DNA of 64,000 nt from Lineus longissimus (GCF_910592395.1 NC_088317.1:5148001-5212000); one strand, 5' to 3'. Numbered from the stretch's first letter, positions 1-9,357 are shown. Numbers and translations are program-made. The notes: a model not told the origin generated them from the letters alone.

Positions 1-122
1 GACTTCCTGTCAGGTGACAGGTTGTGACCAATCAAAACGCCCGTATATTATTATGGCCGTGCTGTCTGTGCCGAAGAAGCATGATAGCTCTCTTCTGATT
101 GGTCAATACCTGTCAGGAAGTC
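1..122. repeat. Inverted repeat with divergent CCAAT boxes upstream of GPCR 1
   Basis: The ends GACTTCCTGTCAGGTG and ACCTGTCAGGAAGTC pair with each other, and the pairing continues into CCAATCA on the left and TGATTGGTC on the right. The left arm has a short duplication (CAGGTGACAGG). The whole block recurs at the same distance (505-510 bp) before each of the four receptor genes. It is either an old MITE-like insertion or a promoter module with two CCAAT boxes in opposite orientation (NF-Y type). The sequence shows the pairing; the regulatory role is inference. Confidence 0.6.
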
Positions 123-505
123 CCAAATTGCAGCTTGAGGAAAGTTGCGAATGCCCATCGCTGCTACAAAATATACATAAGCTGATATGTGCATGTTGTA
201 ATTTATAAGCTCTCAAAAAAAACGCGAAACGGTGAAACTTGGCTGGAAGTTCTCCGATTACCAACACGGTTTATCGATGAGTGATCATATCAACCAGTAT
301 ATTATCAAAGTGAAGGAGGGGGTATCGGCAACATAACGTGCAACAGTCGTTCGCCATTTTGAGGACAATACGACATCGAACCGGATAATCGTAAAACGTG
401 TAGCCGCTACATGATAAAACGACGTCGCCTCTCGTAAAATCATGAAATTTCGCCGTTCCTTCATGAGAATAATAGTCATTCTGATACTCTACCATTTTTG
501 ATAAA
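123..505 (+). promoter_or_regulatory. Upstream region and 5' UTR of GPCR 1
   Basis: There is no coding frame on the plus strand here. A TATA-like TTATAAG lies near 203-209, about 300 bp before the ATG. The context just before the ATG (GATAAA-ATGG) has A at -3 and G at +4, a good animal start context. The same region is almost unchanged before the other three receptors. A short open frame on the minus strand (271-519) is conserved only because the DNA is. Confidence 0.4.
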
Positions 506-1591
506 ATGGAGGCTAACACAACGGTTAGTTTGCAGCGGACACGGACCTATTCTATATTAGAACTTCTAAAACTCCTAGGATTAAGTTGTCTGACTTGGTA
601 CACGATACAGCCCATCTCAGATTTTCTAGACTACCTTAAATTCATCCTTCAAGTCCCAATGATGCTCCTCATTACCCCCATCGGCCTGGTTTGTAATGGT
701 CTGGCTTTCCTAGTCATCGGCCGTCAGCGCCCGTTCACATCAACTAGTATTTTTCTCCGAGCTTTGGCTGTGGCCGACAGCATCGTTCTGACAGCTGATA
801 TTTTTCGCTTAACCATACGTGGTTTGAACGATCACGTAATTTTGATGAGCTCATTTATGGAATTCTACCATCACGGATATGGGTATATCAAGGCATTACG
901 ATCGTTTGGTAAGACAGCGTCCATCTACCTCACTGTATGCGTCGCGGTCGAGCGTTTCGTAGCTGTCTGCAGGCCGTTACGGGCAAGCTCGATATGTACG
1001 AAAAGAAACGCTTACATCGCCGTCGGGTGTGTTTTCTGCGGTTCATCTCTATACCGAATCCCCATCCCGTTTGGCTACACCGTTAAACTCTATATCAATA
1101 TTTGTGAGTTAGGTAGGATGAGACCAATATATCTTCATTCTGCGCTTTACAACAATCCAATATACTACATTGGTTATGTGCTTATCCTTGCAATTATCAT
1201 AAAAGCAGTTATACCAATACCAATTCTCGTGTCCATTACCGCCGCGGTATTAAGGTCTCTCAGAACACCAGGTAAGGACGGATCTAGGTTAAGACACACA
1301 GGCAATCGAAACGAAGGAACGAGTTCAGCCACAGCAAAAGTGATGGCAGTTGTGATATCATACATAATACTGGAAACGCTAGGCGCCATTTATGATTTGA
1401 TGAGTATCGTCAAGAATGCCAACGACGGGTTAATTGACCCTGCGTTAAGAAATGGTCTTTATTATATAAGCTATTCTCTAGCGGAATTTAATTGCTTCAT
1501 CAATTTCTTCATATATTGTGCTACTAGTCGACAGTTTAGGAAAGGTGTAAAGGAACTGGTCTGCATATCCAAGCCGAAATGGCGAAACTGA
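506..1591 (+). CDS. Rhodopsin-like (class A) GPCR, FMRFamide-receptor-like, copy 1
   Basis: This is an intronless 361-residue seven-helix receptor. N4 sits in an NTT sequon in the short outer N-terminus. Helix 1 is about 45-72 with the CNGL asparagine at N64. Helix 2 is about 80-103 with the LAVAD aspartate at D91. Helix 3 is about 131-155 and ends in ERF (149-151) instead of DRY. Helices 4, 5 and 6 are near 167-190, 217-250 and 275-302. Helix 7 is about 315-340 with NFFIY (333-337) in place of NPxxY, followed by a basic helix-8-like tail. Helix 6 lacks the usual CWxP. There is no cysteine just before helix 3, although loop 2 has C200. The family resembles peptide receptors of the FMRFamide/myosuppressin kind; the ligand is unknown, and a chemosensory role is equally possible. 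Three close paralogues follow in the same orientation. Unlike the other copies it has V148 and C178. Confidence 0.9.
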   Translation: MEANTTVSLQRTRTYSILELLKLLGLSCLTWYTIQPISDFLDYLKFILQVPMMLLITPIGLVCNGLAFLVIGRQRPFTSTSIFLRALAVADSIVLTADIFRLTIRGLNDHVILMSSFMEFYHHGYGYIKALRSFGKTASIYLTVCVAVERFVAVCRPLRASSICTKRNAYIAVGCVFCGSSLYRIPIPFGYTVKLYINICELGRMRPIYLHSALYNNPIYYIGYVLILAIIIKAVIPIPILVSITAAVLRSLRTPGKDGSRLRHTGNRNEGTSSATAKVMAVVISYIILETLGAIYDLMSIVKNANDGLIDPALRNGLYYISYSLAEFNCFINFFIYCATSRQFRKGVKELVCISKPKWRN

Positions 1592-1689
1592 TGTCCTGCC
1601 GCACGAGCCTAACTATTCTGTCGAAGCCATGGCTTAAAAGATCCAGTCCCATGACAAAGACTTTGATTCAGTTCCTCCATTTCATATCA

Positions 1690-1985
1690 AGTTTCGTAAA
1701 ACAAGCTGTACTCAATTTCTGTACTCAATTTCTTATTGTGAGTAAGGTAGGATACGACCCACATATGCTTATTCTGAACTTTACTTCAATCCAATAAATA
1801 CTACATTGGTTATGTGCTTATCCTTGCAATTATCATCAACGCATTTATACCAATGCCATTTCTCGTGTACATTACCTCAGCGGTGACGACGATATGTGGG
1901 GAAAGGGTTAAAACGGCAACGGTAAAAAACCCGCAAAAAGACAACATGAGAAGAAGGCAACATCAGGATAAAAGAAGTACAACCG
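1690..1985 (+). pseudogene. Fossil GPCR fragment (loop 2 to loop 3) behind copy 1
   Basis: From about 1736 the DNA repeats the loop 2/helix 5 part of the receptor. It starts with TTGTGAG and AAGGTAGGAT and runs on through the stretch reading TACTACATTGGTTATGTGCT, which is identical to the intact gene near 1164. The fragment has diverged, has stops, and has no helix 6-7. Past 1885 it no longer matches the neighbouring gene closely, so it derives from a second, lost paralogue. It sits at the same place behind all four receptors. Confidence 0.75.
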
Positions 1986-2029
1986 AAGTTTAAACCATTT
2001 TACTGCATAAAATGGTTTAAACTTCTGTT
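1981..2029. repeat. 49-bp palindrome (22-bp arms, 5-nt loop)
   Basis: Arms 1981-2002 and 2008-2029 are complementary around the loop CTGCA, with one mismatch in this copy (TTCTG for TTCGG). The copies behind receptors 3 and 4 are perfect. It lies about 390 bp after the receptor stop codon. It could be an RNA hairpin in the 3' region or a small snapback repeat. Confidence 0.8.
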
Positions 2030-2040
2030 TCGATGTGACT

Positions 2041-2139
2041 ACTGTGTAGACGCTATTTAGCCGTTTTTGGTGCGTCTGTTTCACATAGGCCGATTACATC
2101 AAATATAGGCCTTTTGCGGCTAAATATCGTCCACACAGT
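2041..2139. repeat. Snapback repeat with 23-bp terminal inverted repeats
   Basis: Left end ACTGTGTAGACGCTATTTAG and right end TAAATATCGTCCACACAGT are inverted copies with two mismatches over 23 bp. The core has no coding capacity. It is a MITE-sized element fixed in all four cassettes. Confidence 0.65.
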
Positions 2140-2359
2140 TTGTTGAAGAATGAAACAAGAAAAGGACCTTTGGACAACGTTTTGTGATGCGCTAACCTAT
2201 TGTTCTTCCAAATTGATCATTTCAATTGGGATGGACCGACCTTGAGCATAATTTCATCCATATTCTTCAATATTTAGAAACAATCTTCGATCGATGAAAC
2301 TAGAGAGACTTGGCCATGCCATGATCGTCCGATATTATTGGCATTACGTTACTTTTTCT
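2140..2359. other. Non-coding spacer
   Basis: No frame, repeat or RNA gene is recognisable. The stretch is nearly identical in all four cassettes. Confidence 0.5.
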
Positions 2360-2776
2360 TGTTTCCGGTTTATTGAGTCACGTGATGTTACTACGAACTG
2401 ACGAGCAGTTATCACAATGAATTAAACGGCCAGGGGCCATTGTACTCACCGTATAGGTATTTGGTGGTTAGAAATTCATCCTGGTTAAGAAAGATGCTAC
2501 AAGTATAGGTCAAATCAAAGTCGGTATGACATGTGATGTATCCTTGCTTGGAGTACCTACCATAAAAATATCATCTAAAAAAGTCACTAATGAGCGAGAT
2601 ATTGTACTTTTTACCTCTTTTAGTTTTAGCCCCCTAGTGGCCTAGTCTAGAATCAGATCGGACCGAAATTAAATGTCAGAGGTTACATGACATAGGGAGT
2701 CATGTGGTATCAAAGCTACGACGACGGACGACGACGACGACGACAGACGACGGACGACGGACACAGCGGTATTGTA
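2360..2776 (-). repeat. Single monomer of the CGT-microsatellite repeat family
   Basis: Read on the minus strand it matches one unit of the 302-bp tandem element at 38710-40310. Shared marks are the CTCACCGTA end, a segment containing GCAAGGATAC, a segment reading CCACTAGGGGGC, and a CGA/CGT-rich tract at 2718-2762. The far terminal repeat is missing, so the copy is truncated after CGGTATTGTA. A copy sits behind every receptor at the same site. Confidence 0.75.
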
Positions 2777-2908
2777 GGTCACGCACATGTATTAAGCCAA
2801 TCAGCTCGCGCTTGTACACGAAATAGTTCAGTTTGAGATCAATGCGAGGCCTCACCATACTGGTTGAATGGTATATAGATTACTATTCAAAGATTCCATA
2901 GATAGTAT
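2777..2908. other. Spacer before the foldback insertion
   Basis: Unique-looking cassette DNA ending in the TAT target at 2909-2911. Nothing coding is seen. Confidence 0.4.
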
Positions 2909-3109
2909 TATCAGACCAGGAGCCCGTGGGGGTCTGGGTAGCTGAAAAGCGAACCAATTCTCCATTGTGTAATTCTGTTGTAGGTATGTCACAGTTCATT
3001 TATATGAAAGTCTGCCATGCATCTGGTGGTGGGTGTGGCTGTTAGGCCTATTAGAAGGGGATGAAAAAATTGAACTAGATCAACTGGCGAGTGTACCCTT
3101 TGAAAACAC

Positions 3110-4090
3110 TATCTCAATGTTCCCCATGCCCTGGCGTATTATGATTGGACACTGCAAGACGTTTTCAGTGGTGGGGTACCCCCGCCAGACTTAAGTAACT
3201 GATGCACGAAAATTGATCTAGATCAACTGGAAAGCGAACCAAATGTAACCAATTGCAAAATGTTCAGTACCATCCCAGGTACCATAGTTGGGCACTGCCA
3301 GACATTTTCAGTGGTGGGGTACCCCTGCCAGACACACCCTAAGGGCCTCGCCCAAGAACTGAACTAGATCAACTGGAAAGCGAACCGAATGAAACCAATT
3401 GCAAAATGTTCAGTACCATCCCAGGTAGCATAGATAGGCACTGCCAGACATTTTCAGTGGTGGGGTACCCTGCCAGACACACTCAAAGGGCCACGCCCAA
3501 GAACTGAACTAGATCAACTGGAAAGCGAACCGAATGAAAAAACCAATTACAAAATGTTCAGTACCATCCCAGGTAGCATAGATGGGCACTGCCAGACATT
3601 TTCAGTGGTGGGGTACCCCTGCCAGAAACACCCAAATAGCCACGCCCAAGAATTGAGCTAGATCAACTCGAAAGCGAACCGAATGAAACCAATTGCAAAA
3701 TGTTCAGTACCATCCCAGGTAGCATAGATGGGCACTGCCAGACATTTTCAGTGGTGGGGTACCCCTGCCGGACACACCCAAAGGGCCACGCCCAAGAATT
3801 GAACTAGATCAACTGGAAAGCGAACCGAATGAAACCAATTGCAAAATGTTCAGTACCATCCCAGGTACCATAGATGGGCACTGCCAGACATTTTCAGTGG
3901 TGGGATACCCCTGCCAGACACACCCAAAGAGCCACGCCCAAGAATTGAGCTAGATCAACTGGAAAGCGAACCGAATGAAACCAATTGCAAAATGTTCAGT
4001 ACCATCCCAGGTACCATAGATGGGCATGCAAGACATTTTCAGTGGTGGGATACCCCTGCCAGACACACCCAAAGGGCCACTGGATCTTTG
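3110..4090 (+). repeat. Left-arm tandem array of 146-bp units
   Basis: The motif GACATTTTCAGTGGTGGGGT recurs at about 3301, 3447, 3595, 3741, 3887 and 4032, with a diverged first unit near 3157. Spacings are 144-148 bp. Each unit also carries TAGATCAACTGGAAAGCGAA. Short open frames in it are repeat artefacts. Its mirror image is the array at 7085-7600. Confidence 0.9.
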
Positions 4091-4133
4091 CTGAACTGCG
4101 TGATAAAATGTTATACAATAATTATCTTTCACT

Positions 4134-4430
4134 TACCTTGGGAACATGAAATCCACAGGGGCTGGGTGCACTGATGAAAGCTTCATGGAGCTGAAGCCCA
4201 TTAATGATGCACTCTGAAGTGAGTGCGGGGCCCTAGGCCCAAATTGTTGCGACAAAAATCGACCACTTTCGAAGATGGGAGAGTGTGAGACTTCCTCATC
4301 ACAGGCACTACAGATGTGCAGTGCCAAAGCCAGAGCGCCCTGGGGTGTTCCCAGACAGTGGACACCAAGGAAATAATAACAAATGATGTTGACGTGGCAA
4401 TTTGGTGTCCACTGCGCCTGCATGACCGCA
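4134..4430 (-). repeat. Internal segment S, first copy
   Basis: About 290 bp, repeated in direct orientation at 5010-5302 with roughly 95% identity by eye. On the minus strand both copies keep a ~95-residue open frame (4133-4423; 5008-5334) containing HICSACDEEVSHSP. It matches no family I recognise, so a coding role is only a possibility. Confidence 0.6.
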
Positions 4431-4479
4431 ACTGAATGAAGAGATCATTCAGGGACTGTCTGCCAGCTGTGATTGTTGA

Positions 4480-4560
4480 CCCGACGTCATGACATCATGA
4501 TGACGTCATGGCATCCTTGTGACGTCATTAGTGACATCGTAGCCTGAGCCTGCATGCTCT
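4480..4560. promoter_or_regulatory. Cluster of CRE-type octamers in the foldback arm
   Basis: TGACGTCA occurs at 4501-4508 and 4520-4527, with the near-copy CGACGTCA at 4492-4499. The mirror cluster in the other arm is at 6511-6518 and 6530-6537. These are the consensus for CREB/ATF-type bZIP factors. Whether they bind anything here is unknown. Confidence 0.4.
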
Positions 4561-4589
4561 GTTACTCATGGCAACAAGAGAGGACCAAA

Positions 4590-5745
4590 ATGAAGGATTT
4601 TGGCTACTGGGCACCGTGCACTGATGGTATGAAGCAACCATGTGTGCCTGATAGGTCATGAAAGTGCAGGAAATGCGGTTTCGTCAAGAGAGACTCATCA
4701 GATGCGTGTGGCGACAAAGAAATACGGTTGGATATGCAGAGGTATCCTGATAGCGGGACTGCAAGGAGTCAATTTCTCCCCTTGATTGACCTAGAGTAGA
4801 TCTTGGTCAGTCCATCCAGGCAGTATGGCCTGCTGAAGGGCGGTCTGAGCCAAGCAGTTGGCAACAAGTGGGTCTAGATGGTTAAAAGCTTAACCTGTGT
4901 GCCTAAAGAAGACACGTGAAACCGGAGAGGTTTAAACAGCTGGACAGTAAAGGAAATAAGTATACGGAGGGAAATAGTATTTAAATGACGCGGCAATGTA
5001 CGTATACTTACCTTGGGAACATGAAATCCACCGGGGCTGGGTGCACTGATGAAAGCTTCATGGAGCTGAAGCCCATTAATGATGCACACTGAAGTGAGTA
5101 CGGGGCCCTAGGCCCAAATGGTTGCGACAAAAATCGACCACTTACGAAGATGGGAGAGTGTGAGACTTCCTCATCACAAGCACTACAGATGTGCAGTGCC
5201 AAAGCCAGAGCGCACTGGGGTGTTCCAAGACAGTGGACACCAAGGAAATGATAACAAATGCTGTTGACGTGGCAATTTGGTGTCCACTGCGCCTGGATTT
5301 CATGTTCCCAATGTAAGTATACGTACATTGCCACGTCATTTAAATACTATTTCCCTCCGAGTACTTATTTCCTTTACTGTCCAGCTGTTTCAACCTCTCC
5401 GGTTTCACGTGTCTTCTTTAGGCACACAGGTTAAACTTTTAACCATCTAGACCCACTTGTTGCCAACTGCTTGGCTCAGACCGCCCTTTAGCAGGCCATA
5501 CTGCCTGGATGGACTGACCAAGATCTACTCTAGGTCAATCAAGGGGAGAAATTGACTCCTTGCGGTCCCGCTATCAGGATACCTCTGTATATCCAACTGT
5601 ATTTCTTTGTCGCCACACGCATCTGATGAGTCTCTCTTGACGAAACCGCATTTCCTGCACTTTCATGACCTATCAGGCACACATGGTTGCTTCATACCAT
5701 CATTGCACGGTGCCCAGTAGCCAAAATCCTTCATTTTGGTCCTCT
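4590..5745. repeat. Inner inverted repeat around segment S second copy
   Basis: Arms of about 440 bp (4590-5027 and 5303-5745) are inverted copies, with the second S segment (5028-5302) as the loop. Matching blocks include ACCGGAGAGGTT/AACCTCTCCGGT and TAGAGTAGATCTTGG/CCAAGATCTACTCTA. This palindrome lies inside the larger one formed by the element's arms. Confidence 0.85.
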
Positions 5746-5780
5746 CTTGTTGCCATGAGCAACAGAGCATGCAGGCTTAG

Positions 5781-6489
5781 GTCTCATTAGGGAGTTTTTT
5801 TTGTTATTCATGCGCGGCCAACCCGTAACCGTAGTTCCTAAAATCATTGATTTCTCGGTCCTTACAGTATGTCAGCGTTGATTCAGCAGTTGTTTTGGCA
5901 AAGACATGTTTTTGTGGAGTTTCTGAAACCTAGAGCGCTACTCAATAGGCGACTAACAAGAAACTACGCATTTATACTGTTGTTGCCGACGTATGTGTAC
6001 ACTAAACTTGGGATGTGCGTCGGCCCCGTGTTGAAATGCCGTCCAGTGCCAGTTGGTGCGTTTTTCTCTGATTTGTGCAAAATTCAACATATCTCAAAAG
6101 TTCAATGGTTGACCCTCGATTTTTTTTTGATTTTTGTGTAGCGTAAGTAACTGTCTTTCATGGGAAAATGGTCTCTGTAAGAATTATTCAGGAAGAAATG
6201 TATAATATTTGGGGTTTTTCGTGATTGTCCGGCCCAATTGGCAATATTGCCATTTGGGATGGTGAACAGAGCTAGGAGCAAATGCGACGCTTATGATTTA
6301 TTTAAAGAAATAAAATGCCCGATTGAACATCCTGCAGAATCAGGGGAATCGGGCGTTTCCAGTGATATACGACACAAATGGGTTGTCCTCATGCATTCAC
6401 TTTGGAAACGCATTTTAAAATAGATGTTACGTCCTGTTAATGGGGCACGTCATCATCGCGTACATTTGGGAAAAACTCCCTAACAAGAC
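5781..6489. mobile_element. 709-bp TIR element nested in the foldback element
   Basis: Ends GTCTCATTAGGGAGTTTTTT and (inverted) GTCTTGTTAGGGAGTTTTTC match. The flanks are CTTAG at 5776-5780 and CTCAG at 6490-6494. In the cassette 4 copy both flanks are CTCAG, so the target duplication is 5 bp. It interrupts one inner arm, whose intact mirror near 4545 shows the empty site. The open frame at 5869-6141 resembles no transposase, so the element is non-autonomous. A partial third copy is at 43504-43655. Confidence 0.75.
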
Positions 6490-7084
6490 CTCAGGCTACG
6501 ATGTCACTAATGACGTCACAAGGATGCCATGACGTCATCATGATGTCATGACGTCGGGTCAACAATCACAGCTGTCAGAGAGTCCCTGAATGATCTCTTC
6601 ATTCAGTTGCGGTCATGCAGGCGCAGTGGACACCAAATTGCCACGTCAACATCAATAATTATCTTTCACATGGACTTCCTTCAAAATTTGATGCGCACCT
6701 CTGAATATGATATGAACTATCACATGATACATGCACATGCTTCTTTGTCTGATACAGCGTACGTATTGATAATGTTTCATTTAAACTGGTACGACAGTAG
6801 TAGTAGCCAGTAATTGGATTTCAAAACTTTTGTTGTTAAAATAGTTAGTAGTAGCGTCTTTTAGTTCTGATATGCGAGTCATTGAAATTTATGTTAATGT
6901 ACACATGCGCCATTAACAAGTATTTAACAGCCTGCCGCAATACATAATTGGCCATGATAAATATGCAACCCAGTCTCATTCGACTCCGTACCTTTATATG
7001 CACTGACATTCAGATTTATGAATATGACTAATAAGGGAGAATATCAGTGTTATTGTCTTTCCTTCATCACTGTATATTCAGTGA

Positions 7085-7600
7085 GGCCCTTTGGGTGTAT
7101 CTGGTAGGGGTACCCCACCACTGAAAATGTCTGGCGATGCCCATCTATGATATCTGGGATTGTACTGAACATTTTGCAATTGGTTTCATTCGGTTCGCTT
7201 TCCCGTTGATCAAGCTCAATCCTTGGGCGTGGCCCTTTGAGTGTGTCTGGCAGGGGTACCCCACCACTGAAAATGTCTGGCAGTGCCCAACTATGGTACC
7301 TGGGATGGTACTGAACATTTTGCAATTGGTTTCATTCGGTTCGCTTTCCAGTTGATCTAGTTCAATTCTTGGGCGAGGCCCTTTGGGTGTGTCCGGCAGG
7401 GGTACCCCACCACTGAAAACGTCTGGCAGTGCCCAACTATGGTACCTGGGATGGTACTGAACATTTTGCAATTGGTTACATTTGGTTCGCTTTCCAGTTG
7501 ATCTAGATCAATTTTCGTGCATCAGTTACGGAAGACTGGCGGGGGTACCCCACCACTGAAAACGTCTTGCAGTGTCCAATCATAATACGTCTGGGCATGG
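7085..7600 (-). repeat. Right-arm tandem array (inverted)
   Basis: Four units, inverted relative to the left arm, have GTACCCCACCACTGAAAA near 7110, 7255, 7402 and 7546. They lead into the terminal inverted repeat that ends at 7812. Confidence 0.9.
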
Positions 7601-7815
7601 GGAACATTGAGATAGTGTTTTCAAAGGGTACGCTTGCCAGTTGATCGAGTTCAATTTTTTCATCCCCTTCTAATAGGCCTCACAGCCACACCCACCACCA
7701 GATGCACGGCAGACTTCCATATAAATGAACTGTGACATACCTACAACAGAATTACACAATGGAGAATTGGTTCGCTTTTCAGCTACCCTGACCCCCACGG
7801 GCTCCTGCTCTATAT

Positions 7816-8448
7816 TTCCAGTAGATGATGGCTAACATCAGAGTTTAAGGAGTTTAATTAAAACCCTACACCGTTCGTTAAAGATTTTGAATTTGTAATT
7901 GAATTTAAAAATGTCCAATTGCAGAATTACATTCTAAATTTAAATTTCACCATTGCCGTTGTCACAGTGGAGACTGATATACAAATACTATGAATACCAA
8001 GTTTCAACAAATTTGTATTCACAATAACTGCACTACGGCATTGTGTATTAGTGGATTTCTATGTAACCGGACCACAAGTGATTACGAACGGCGTAGGCCT
8101 TTAAGAGGTTTATAATATTTATGTTTTTATAAGGATTTAGAATTACATTAGTGCCTTTGCGTGCCTTGTCTGGAAGCTGAGCACTGTGACTGTCAATACA
8201 TTTAGGGTCAATATGTGCAATCGTCCGCTGTCACCAGTGTGAAGACTCGGCTCTTCCGTCGACTTCTATTATGAATTAGCAAGGAAGCTCACCTTTCTAA
8301 TTGTGGTGGATCCACTTTATTGACACTGATATAACACGTCGTTCCCCTTCTCATCACACTACTCTTAACACGCCACTTGTATAATCTTCAGAATTCCAGG
8401 AATGATGCAGTGACCAAGGACTACTAAGGAGCCCCGGATCACTACAAC
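7816..8448. other. AT-rich cassette spacer
   Basis: This is the non-coding continuation of the cassette after the foldback insertion. It contains AT-rich stretches near 7890-7960 and recurs at 12266, 28157 and 53246. No gene is seen. Confidence 0.45.
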
Positions 8449-9260
8449 ATGGAGAGGTGTTCGTGTTGCAAAAACGTTGCGATTGTGTTCTTTCTAACTG
8501 CAGCTTGATGGCGGACGACGGACTGTACACCACGTTATGTTTCCACCTCACTGGTTGATATGGTCACACTCATCGAAAAACAGCATTTGCTAATCGGAGA
8601 ACATCCAATCCAATCAATTATCATTATCAATTATCATCTCCCTTTTTTTTCGCCGGGAGTCCAAAAATTATCCCACATGTGATGCTGGGTTTATTCAATG
8701 CCTGACACTGGCACTAGCACTGGCACTGAATAGTATTGGACATGAATTTAATTTTCTGTTTGAATGCAATGCTCTAACTGGCCTAAGAAGAGAATTCATC
8801 CCTAGATATTACAGAACTCATTATAATGCATTGAAGTTCTCTGAACTACTGAACACACAAAAAAAGTGGCTTTTGGTCAATGTAGCCAAATTCATCCATG
8901 AAGATTTTCAACTGTACTGTTCCCTTCCTGATGTTCATGCAGACTAATGCACTAAGGCACTACATACATATACGTGTAGAATCCTTTTTCCGGACATTCC
9001 TTCCTCGGACACTTCAAACTACTACACCGGTGCAACTAAACTTCAAAGCCAAAATCTGCAGTTACAGGATTTTCAGAACGACAATAGGCTATTGCAACCA
9101 GATGAAATCGACAGTATGGCTGTATTTTCTCCAGGAGATAAAACCTGAAGGTTTTCCATATGCAGTAGAATGCCACATGCAAGAGAGATCGATACTTATG
9201 AGGAACGATAAAATCACAACATTTTTTAGAGAATTTTTAGAGATCCATGATGAAGCTTAG
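8449..9260 (+). pseudogene. Decayed exon block of unknown protein, copy 1
   Basis: The first ATG opens a short hydrophobic leader-like peptide that hits a stop at the end of the leader (GCAGCTTGA) in this copy. A second block after about 8560 carries CEAGF-like and LNTQ(R/K)KWLLVNVAKF-like segments in other copies. A stop (GCAGACTAA) follows at about 8943, and the next ~170 bp read on only in another frame. Around 9043 the sequence leaves the pattern of copies 2 and 4: the intron start is missing and a block unique to this copy (9043-9213) follows, joining CGATAAAATCAC at 9214. I recognise no family. It is a relic or a mis-spliced multi-exon gene, repeated in every cassette. Confidence 0.4.
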
Positions 9261-9357
9261 ACCTAACCACCTATACACGTGTACTACAACACTTGTGATT
9301 CTCTGGTGATATTTTTCCTCCTCCATTTGCCACTTTCCTGAAGCAAAAATCATGTAG
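9261..9357. other. Cassette junction spacer
   Basis: A short non-coding link between the decayed exon block and the next CCAAT inverted repeat. It is conserved before receptors 2, 3 and 4. Confidence 0.4.

Larger units (their letters stand above)
2912..7812. mobile_element. Foldback-type element, copy in cassette 1
   Basis: The termini (C/T)AGACCAGGAGCCCGTGGGG and its inverted copy CCCACGGGCTCCTGCTCTA face each other. They are flanked by TAT at 2909-2911 and 7813-7815. Cassettes 2 and 3 keep the empty site (GTATTATTTCCAG near 12262 and 28153), which confirms insertion and a 3-bp duplication. Each long arm carries tandem 146-bp units (seven left, four right). The interior holds a second inverted pair and a nested TIR element. 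No transposase is recognisable. It behaves like a foldback or other non-autonomous DNA transposon; the superfamily is not settled. Confidence 0.8.

Noticed and set aside
271-519. Minus-strand frame before GPCR 1, repeated before the other receptors
   Set aside because: It overlaps the start codon region, has no recognisable motif, and is kept only because the whole cassette is nearly identical.
1174-1389. Minus-strand frame inside each receptor
   Set aside because: Shadow of the sense gene, found in all four copies with changes that follow the sense codons.
3110-4090. CRISPR-like regular array
   Set aside because: Units of 146 bp are repeated whole, with no short-repeat/unique-spacer pattern, and the context is an animal transposon.
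3839-4174. Apparent repetitive protein in the foldback arrays
   Set aside because: Frames arise from the 146-bp repeat (not a multiple of three), so they change register from unit to unit.
5869-6141. 90-residue frame in the 709-bp element
   Set aside because: No DDE or other transposase motif. Conserved only between duplicated copies.
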